Part shown: positions 6,079 to 9,968 of the stretch, piece by piece
Layout of the letters: every line of letters begins with the position of its first letter
Position numbering within the stretch: position 1 is the stretch's first letter
DNA from: Treponema sp.
GTDB lineage: Bacteria; Spirochaetota; Spirochaetia; Treponematales; Breznakiellaceae
DNA length: 9,968 nucleotides
Direction: 5' to 3'
Assembly (NCBI GenBank): GCA_031278025.1
Contig: JAITLF010000091.1
Coordinates: forward strand, 1-9,968
Notes under the pieces: generated by a model
Databases searched by the model: none
Told to the model about the DNA's origin: nothing
Seen by the model: only the letters and a program-made list of their open reading frames with translations
Made by a program: the position numbers and the translations under genes

Positions 6079-7224
6079 GTGAAGAGGCTCTTCCTGGGTT
6101 TGTTTTTTTTCATGGCCCTGTCCCTCTCCGCCCAGATCACCGAAATCAAGGACGCTTTCTACCATGTCGTTTCAAACGATGCCGACGCTTCCGCCGTCCT
6201 GCGGGAACTGGAACTCCGGTTCGACGTCTATAACCAAATCTTCGGGTTCGATAGTACCGCCCTCACCTCCCCCCTCAAGGTACGGGCCTTCAGGGACAAG
6301 GCGGACTACGACGCCTATGTCCTTGACCGGCTGGGAAGCGTCCGGAACGGGGCGGTATACCTGCACTACACCCGCCAAGACCTGCGGGAACTGGTCATAC
6401 ACCGGGGAAGCCCGGAGGAAGCGGATGCCCTGCCCCATCAGGCTTTTATCCAGTATCTGCGGGCGTTTGTGCCACATCCCCCGGCCTGGATACGGGACGG
6501 CTTTGCCATTTTTTTCAGTTCCCTGCGCGTTGATCCCGAAGCGGACAGGCTTGATTATGTCGAAAATCTCGCATGGCTTGAGGCGGTAAAGAGCCGTGGA
6601 GATACGGCCCCTTCCCTGGAATCGGTGCTGCTTGCCGACAGCCAGGACCTGCCGGACTTCTTTCAGCCCCTGGCCTGGTCGGTGGTTTCCTTCTTCTTGA
6701 ATAGCGACAAGGAGGTCTATTCCCGTATCCTGACGGAAATCTTCATGACCCTTAATCCGGCGGCCACAGCCCAGGCCAACACCGGGGCGGTGATGCGGCG
6801 TATTACCCTGAGAACGGATGAGGAAACATTACGCCGGGATTACCAATCTTACCTTGCGGCCCGGAAGACGTTTGCGGAACTGCTGCGGGACGGGCAGGCC
6901 GCCTATACCCGTAAAGACGCAACCGCTGCGGAACTCAGCTTCCGGGAAGCCGGCAAGCTGAACCCGCGGCATTACGCGCCGTACTACTACCTGGGACTTT
7001 TAGCCTACGAAGGACAAAAATACGACGATGCCGAAGCGTATTTCCGCTCGGCCCTGCAATACGGCGCCAATTCCGCCCTGATAAGTTTTGCGCGGGGCTT
7101 AAACGCCGCCAGGGCGGACCGCACGGACGAAGCCGTACGCTTCCTGGAAGACGCCGCCGAAGCCTCCCCAACCCGTTACCGGCAGAAGAGCGACGACATA
7201 CTCCGAAACCTCACGGGCAAATAA
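6019..7224 (+). CDS. Secreted TPR protein with a degenerate peptidase-MA-like domain
   Basis: The chosen start, ATG 6019, has AGGGAGG 7 nt upstream and gives 401 residues. TTG 5974 is also open but overlaps the previous gene and has no Shine-Dalgarno. Residues 1-20 are the Met/Gly/Ser/Lys repeat. Residues 21-38 (VKRLFLGLFFFMALSLSA) are a signal peptide, probably cut before Gln39. Residues about 45-290 look like a DUF1570/peptidase-MA-type domain. LPHQAFIQYL and PPAWIRDGFAIFF sit where HExxH and the downstream helix would be, but His140 is followed by Gln and the second His is absent, so catalysis is doubtful. Residues about 292-385 form two or three TPR units (GQAAYTRKDATAAELSFREA, YYLGLLAYEGQKYDDAEAYF). 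A periplasmic or outer-surface scaffold role is likely. Its stop is 3 nt from that of convergent pcnB. Confidence 0.82.
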   Translation: MNGSMMKGSMMNGSMMKGRSVKRLFLGLFFFMALSLSAQITEIKDAFYHVVSNDADASAVLRELELRFDVYNQIFGFDSTALTSPLKVRAFRDKADYDAYVLDRLGSVRNGAVYLHYTRQDLRELVIHRGSPEEADALPHQAFIQYLRAFVPHPPAWIRDGFAIFFSSLRVDPEADRLDYVENLAWLEAVKSRGDTAPSLESVLLADSQDLPDFFQPLAWSVVSFFLNSDKEVYSRILTEIFMTLNPAATAQANTGAVMRRITLRTDEETLRRDYQSYLAARKTFAELLRDGQAAYTRKDATAAELSFREAGKLNPRHYAPYYYLGLLAYEGQKYDDAEAYFRSALQYGANSALISFARGLNAARADRTDEAVRFLEDAAEASPTRYRQKSDDILRNLTGK

Positions 7225-7227
7225 TCT

Positions 7228-8457
7228 TCATTCTACAGAACTTCCCGCCCCGGAACTTCCCGCTGTACCGGCGGACGCGCCGGATGCGTTGCCATGCCGC
7301 CTTCCCCGGCGGCGGCGCTTCTTGGGTTCCCCTTCAGGAAGCGGGCCGGGGGCTTCCGGGTCTTCCTCCTCAATAAGCAGGGAATTCGCCTGCCGCGGGT
7401 GGGAAGGGAGGAACCGGAGCTTTTTCACCGCAAGGCCGTGTTCGCCAAAGATAAGCCGGATCGCATGATCCACCTCGGCACGGGGCGGGTTCATGGGCAG
7501 GACGAAACGGCGGGCTTCAAGAAAGGCGGTCTTGTAGTTTTCGAGGATCTCCCCTTCCCAGTCAACGGTTTCTTCCAGGAAGTCCCGGAAAAGGGCCGCC
7601 ATCGTTTCTCCCGGCGCCCGGTCAGCTTCGGGTTTAAGGGCAAGGCCGGCAAATCCCTTTATATACCGGGACCGGAAGGAAGCGTCCCGCCGCAGCAGGG
7701 CCGCGGCTTCCGGCTGAAGATAGTGATATAAGCCGAAGGAGTCCAGGCTTTCGATGATCCGCACCGCACACGGGGAATGGATGATCTTCAATATCTCCTC
7801 GGTGAGCCGGGAAGGGGAAACCCCGGACAGGAGCGGGGCCTGGCGGCGTATCTTCCAGGCAAGGCGCCAGGGCAGCTTGAAAGAAGTCGCGGCGGCGTAC
7901 TTGACCGCCCGTATCATCCGCACCGGATCGTCCTGAAAGATCATCGAGAGGGGGATGATGGGCCTGATACGTTTTTCCCGTATGTCCTTCATGCCTGCTA
8001 CGTAATCCACCACCGTCTCTTTAAGGGGATCGTAGAAGAGGGCGTTCAGGGAAAAATCCCTGCGGAGCACGTCTTCCTCTATGGAACCGTAGGTGTTGCT
8101 GGTAGGCCCGTCTTTAAGGGACCGGAAGGTGGATACTTCGAAGAGCTTGGGGCCGAAATAAACATGGACCAACCTGAAGCGGCGGCCAATGATGCGGGAA
8201 TTCCGGAAGAGCTTCTTTATCCGGGGGGGGCTGGCGGCGCTGACAATGTCAAAATCCTTAGGCTGGGCGCCCAGAATAAGGTCCCGCACCGCACCGCCGA
8301 CGATATAGGTTTCATACCCATTCGCCCTAAGCCGTTCCACGATATACACGGCATCTTTATCCACCGCGTCAAGCCTGATGGTATGTTCGCCCCTGGTATA
8401 GACTACCGCCTTTTTTACCGGACGCCCGTCTTGAGTTCCACTGTACCTGATTCGCAC
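7228..8457 (-). CDS. pcnB: Poly(A) polymerase-type nucleotidyltransferase
   Basis: The protein belongs to class II polynucleotide nucleotidyltransferases, which add A residues to RNA 3' ends (PcnB) or CCA to tRNA. The head domain shows VGGAVRDLILG (53-63), the metal-binding DFD (68-70), the RRFRLVHV strand and FEVSTFR (106-112). RRDFSLNAL (132-140) and DDPVRMIRAVKYAA (176-189) follow. The long IIGRRFRLVHV segment and the Arg/Lys-rich C-terminal tail (KKRRRRGRRHG, then a Gly/Ser/Ala-rich end) favour PcnB over CCA-adding enzyme; I cannot exclude the latter. The 409 residues are somewhat short against about 460 in E. coli. The start is GTG 8457 with AGGCGG 5 nt upstream. It lies 22 nt after the hydrolase stop, so the two form an operon. 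It converges on the TPR gene with no terminator visible between. Confidence 0.87.
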   Translation of the reverse strand: MRIRYSGTQDGRPVKKAVVYTRGEHTIRLDAVDKDAVYIVERLRANGYETYIVGGAVRDLILGAQPKDFDIVSAASPPRIKKLFRNSRIIGRRFRLVHVYFGPKLFEVSTFRSLKDGPTSNTYGSIEEDVLRRDFSLNALFYDPLKETVVDYVAGMKDIREKRIRPIIPLSMIFQDDPVRMIRAVKYAAATSFKLPWRLAWKIRRQAPLLSGVSPSRLTEEILKIIHSPCAVRIIESLDSFGLYHYLQPEAAALLRRDASFRSRYIKGFAGLALKPEADRAPGETMAALFRDFLEETVDWEGEILENYKTAFLEARRFVLPMNPPRAEVDHAIRLIFGEHGLAVKKLRFLPSHPRQANSLLIEEEDPEAPGPLPEGEPKKRRRRGRRHGNASGASAGTAGSSGAGSSVE

Positions 8458-8479
8458 GAAGCCCGCCTTTATATTTGTT

Positions 8480-9466
8480 CTATTCCTGCCGCTGCCGTAT
8501 ATGCTTTTTTAACCATGCAATAAGATCTCCGGTAACTTCATCCCGGTTCGTTTCGTTCAAGGTTTCGTGCCGGGCATCGGGGTAAAGCACGAATTCAAGG
8601 TCCTGAATTTTCAGGGAGCGATACGCCTCCACCAGGGCGGTCGGGCTTGCCCCCATATCCCCCACGGGATCGGCGCTGCCGGCAAACACATAGACAGGCA
8701 GGTCCCGGCGTATGCGCTCCATCTGCTCACTCTGATGGATACGGTTAAGGAGGATCACCAGGTCCCGGTAAAAGCCGGAAGAACAGCGCATCCCGCTCCG
8801 GGGATCGCGCAGGTAGGCATCCACCTCGCTTTCATCACGGGAAAGCCAGTCGAAGGGAGTCCTGTTCGGGCGGAAGGGCCGGTTGTACGGCTTGTCGCCC
8901 AGGATAAAGGCCAGCTCGGACTTCTTCCGGCAGCCCTTGAGGGCCGCAATCGCCGTTAGGAGCACCGGGGCCGTCCTGATTTTAGGCCCGCCCGGCCCGC
9001 GGGTTCCCGATAGTATGCACCCGCCGATATGCGCGCCGTATTCTTCAATGTTCCCCTGAACGAGAAAGGATCCCCAGGAATGTCCCATAAGAAAAAGCGG
9101 CTGTTCGGGAAGGGAAACCCTGATCCTCCTGTTGATTTCTTCTATATCATCCACCACCCGCTTATGGGCATCCCGGTCGCCGCAATGCCCCAGGAGCCCG
9201 CCTTTGCCGGGATCGTTTACCGCCGGGTCCGCGGTCTTTCCATGGCCCCGCATATCCGCCGCCCAAACCGCAAAACCCTCCCCGGTAAGACGCCGGGCAA
9301 ACCGATCGTATCGCAGGCCGTGTTCAGCCATGCCGTGTACAATATGCACGGCCCCCAGAGGCTTCCCCGAAGGAAGCCAGCGTCGTAAAAAAAGCCGGGC
9401 GCCGTCGCCTGCCTCAAACCATTCCCCCTGAAACCCCTCACCGGGAGCCGATACCGATCCATTCAT
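8480..9466 (-). CDS. Alpha/beta hydrolase, lysophospholipase / monoacylglycerol lipase type
   Basis: From ATG 9466 the product has 328 residues, the usual size for the Hydrolase_4 (serine aminopeptidase S33-like) group. Motifs are complete: oxyanion loop IVHGMAEH (42-49), WAADMRGHGKT (68-78), nucleophile elbow GHSWGS (128-133, Ser130), acid FAGSADPVGD (Asp266) and base PDARHETLNE (His300). There is no signal peptide, so it is probably cytoplasmic, acting on lysophospholipids or monoacylglycerols; the substrate is inferred. The frame stays open for 113 codons upstream, through array 3, to an ATG at 9805. I reject that start because the added part is low-complexity repeat and has no homology to the family. 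ATG 9466 lies 6 nt after a -10 box with no Shine-Dalgarno. pcnB follows 22 nt downstream. Confidence 0.9.
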   Translation of the reverse strand: MNGSVSAPGEGFQGEWFEAGDGARLFLRRWLPSGKPLGAVHIVHGMAEHGLRYDRFARRLTGEGFAVWAADMRGHGKTADPAVNDPGKGGLLGHCGDRDAHKRVVDDIEEINRRIRVSLPEQPLFLMGHSWGSFLVQGNIEEYGAHIGGCILSGTRGPGGPKIRTAPVLLTAIAALKGCRKKSELAFILGDKPYNRPFRPNRTPFDWLSRDESEVDAYLRDPRSGMRCSSGFYRDLVILLNRIHQSEQMERIRRDLPVYVFAGSADPVGDMGASPTALVEAYRSLKIQDLEFVLYPDARHETLNETNRDEVTGDLIAWLKKHIRQRQE

Positions 9467-9472
9467 GTCCCT

Positions 9473-9502
9473 AGTGTACCCCGACTGAAGGCATTCTGAC
9501 AA
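9473..9502 (-). promoter_or_regulatory. Putative promoter of the hydrolase-pcnB operon (leaderless)
   Basis: On the minus strand, -35 TTGTCA (9502-9497) matches TTGACA at five of six bases. The spacer is 18 bp and the -10 is TACACT (9478-9473). The ATG at 9466 begins 6 nt later, so the transcript would start at or next to it. It is the best-matched of the three such promoters here. Confidence 0.52.
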
Positions 9503-9648
9503 TGACGCCGGGGCGGGCGCATCAGAGTATTCCCGGAAGGCGCCGTATGGGGGCATAGCCCGCGCCGTTAACGCCGTTTCTTCTTCAGCGGCGGGTCTGC
9601 CGGTTCCAAACCGCTCTTTCCTGAGCGCGCCCCGCTTTCCGGCGTTAC
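9503..9648. other. Gene-free stretch between the hydrolase promoter and array 3
   Basis: This GC-rich stretch contains CGCCGTTAACGCCG near 9573 with a central GTTAAC. I see no start signal, hairpin with T tract or recognisable gene in it. Confidence 0.5.
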
Positions 9649-9831
9649 CGGACCGGGGTCTTGAACTTCCAGACCAGGGTCTTGAACTTCCAGACCGAGG
9701 TCTTGAACTTCCAGACCGGGGTCTTGAACTTCCAGACCGGGGTCTTGAACTTCCAGACCGGGGTCTTGAACTTCCAGACCTGGGTCTTGAACTTCCAGAC
9801 CTCATTTCTTAAAGTTACAGACCAGGGTCTG
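9649..9831. repeat. Array 3: 21-bp dyad tandem repeat
   Basis: Seven full units (9649-9795), one worn 22-bp unit (9796-9817) and a terminal palindrome CAGACC-AG-GGTCTG (9818-9831). A unit is CAGACC, two variable bases, GGTCT, then TGAACTTC. The arms AGACC/GGTCT are kept in all full units (the first begins GGACC), while the two central bases vary (GG, AG, GA, TG). A second dyad, GAA-N-TTC, lies between arms. The array therefore reads nearly the same on both strands. Units 4-6 are identical. It lies in the divergent gap upstream of the DW-family gene at 9904. There are no spacers, so it is not CRISPR. Confidence 0.95.
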
Positions 9832-9842
9832 GCATCAAAAAA

Positions 9843-9880
9843 CCGGGATCCGGCAGCGCCGGACCTGGATAGTTTTTTTT
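9843..9880 (+). terminator. Strong hairpin and T8 tract in the leader of the gene at 9904
   Basis: TCCGGC-AGC-GCCGGA (9849-9863) is a perfect stem. It is extended by CCGGG (9843-9847) pairing with CCTGG (9864-9868), with one G-U pair and one bulged A. After four bases comes T8 (9873-9880). The Shine-Dalgarno of the next gene is 12 nt further on. There is little room for a promoter between them, so this may be a leader attenuator as well as a barrier to transcription out of array 3. Confidence 0.68.
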
Positions 9881-9903
9881 ATTTCCATTGTAAGGAGGGA
9901 AAT

Positions 9904-9968
9904 ATGGCTGATTGGCTTCCCAAACGGGAACAGGATTTAGTAGACCTCTGCCAAAAATGGGCGGCGGT
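9904..9968 (+). CDS. DW-family hypothetical protein, N-terminus only (cut by window edge)
   Basis: Only 21 codons are visible, beginning MADWLPKREQDLVDLCQKW. A strong Shine-Dalgarno AAGGAGG (9892-9898) lies 5 nt upstream of the ATG. The start resembles the decayed gene at 275 (M-x-x-DW, R, EQ, LV, W in register), so I place both in one family. From memory, unverified, such proteins have about 200 residues with an N-terminal helical part and a C-terminal beta-rich domain; the function is unknown to me. It follows array 3 and a hairpin/T8 leader, the same order as at the left end of the window. Confidence 0.8.
   Translation, partial: MADWLPKREQDLVDLCQKWAA

Noticed and set aside
7225..7260. Bidirectional terminator between the TPR gene and pcnB
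   Set aside because: Only 3 nt separate the stops. The nearby direct repeat GAACTTCCCGC is the coding sequence for the Ser-rich pcnB tail and forms no hairpin with a T-run.
9467..9805. N-terminal extension of the hydrolase to the ATG at 9805
   Set aside because: The added 113 residues are repeat and low-complexity sequence, and a good promoter (9473-9502) lies inside the extension.

Overview
The window looks like a piece of a spirochaete chromosome, most likely a termite-gut-type Treponema. This is an inference from gene content: a K+-dependent-type membrane pyrophosphatase, a P-loop/Asp23 protein, a PcnB-type nucleotidyltransferase, and a short-protein family beginning M-x-DW-x-P/S that I associate, without verification, with host-associated treponemes. 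Composition is GC-rich in the genes and AT-rich only in the short leaders. No tRNA, rRNA, transposase or CRISPR array is visible.

Layout. Bases 1-206 are a tandem array of 21-bp units (array 1). A decayed member of the DW family follows (275-885) and ends in a strong intrinsic terminator (906-948). Next is a membrane pyrophosphatase gene (hppA, 979-2980) broken by a frameshift, an in-frame TGA and a C-terminal deletion with a second frame change. A GntR/FCD regulator (3189-3995) faces a small membrane-anchored coiled-coil gene on the minus strand (4090-4509). A gene-free stretch holds a second 21-bp array (array 2, 4695-5003). A plus-strand pair follows: a P-loop/Asp23 protein (5094-5981) and a secreted TPR protein with a degenerate metalloprotease-like domain (6019-7224). 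A minus-strand pair, an alpha/beta hydrolase followed by pcnB (9466 down to 7228), converges on them. The last gap holds array 3 (9649-9831), a hairpin with a T tract, and the first 21 codons of another DW-family gene (9904 to the edge).

The most unusual signal is the set of three tandem arrays. All have a period of exactly 21 bp, about two helical turns, and all carry centres of dyad symmetry in every unit, yet their sequences differ. Arrays 1 and 3 each lie just upstream of a DW-family gene and share a TGAACTT-type core. Each ends in a compact palindrome 68 or 72 nt before the start codon, followed by an A-run, a hairpin with a T tract, a Shine-Dalgarno and the ATG. This suggests a repeated cassette of dyad array, leader and DW-family gene. 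Array 2 ends about 90 bp before the P-loop/Asp23 gene.

The other genes look like ordinary chromosomal housekeeping or accessory genes. Three of them (GntR, P-loop/Asp23, hydrolase) have a -10-like box only 6-8 nt from the ATG and no Shine-Dalgarno, which would give leaderless mRNAs.
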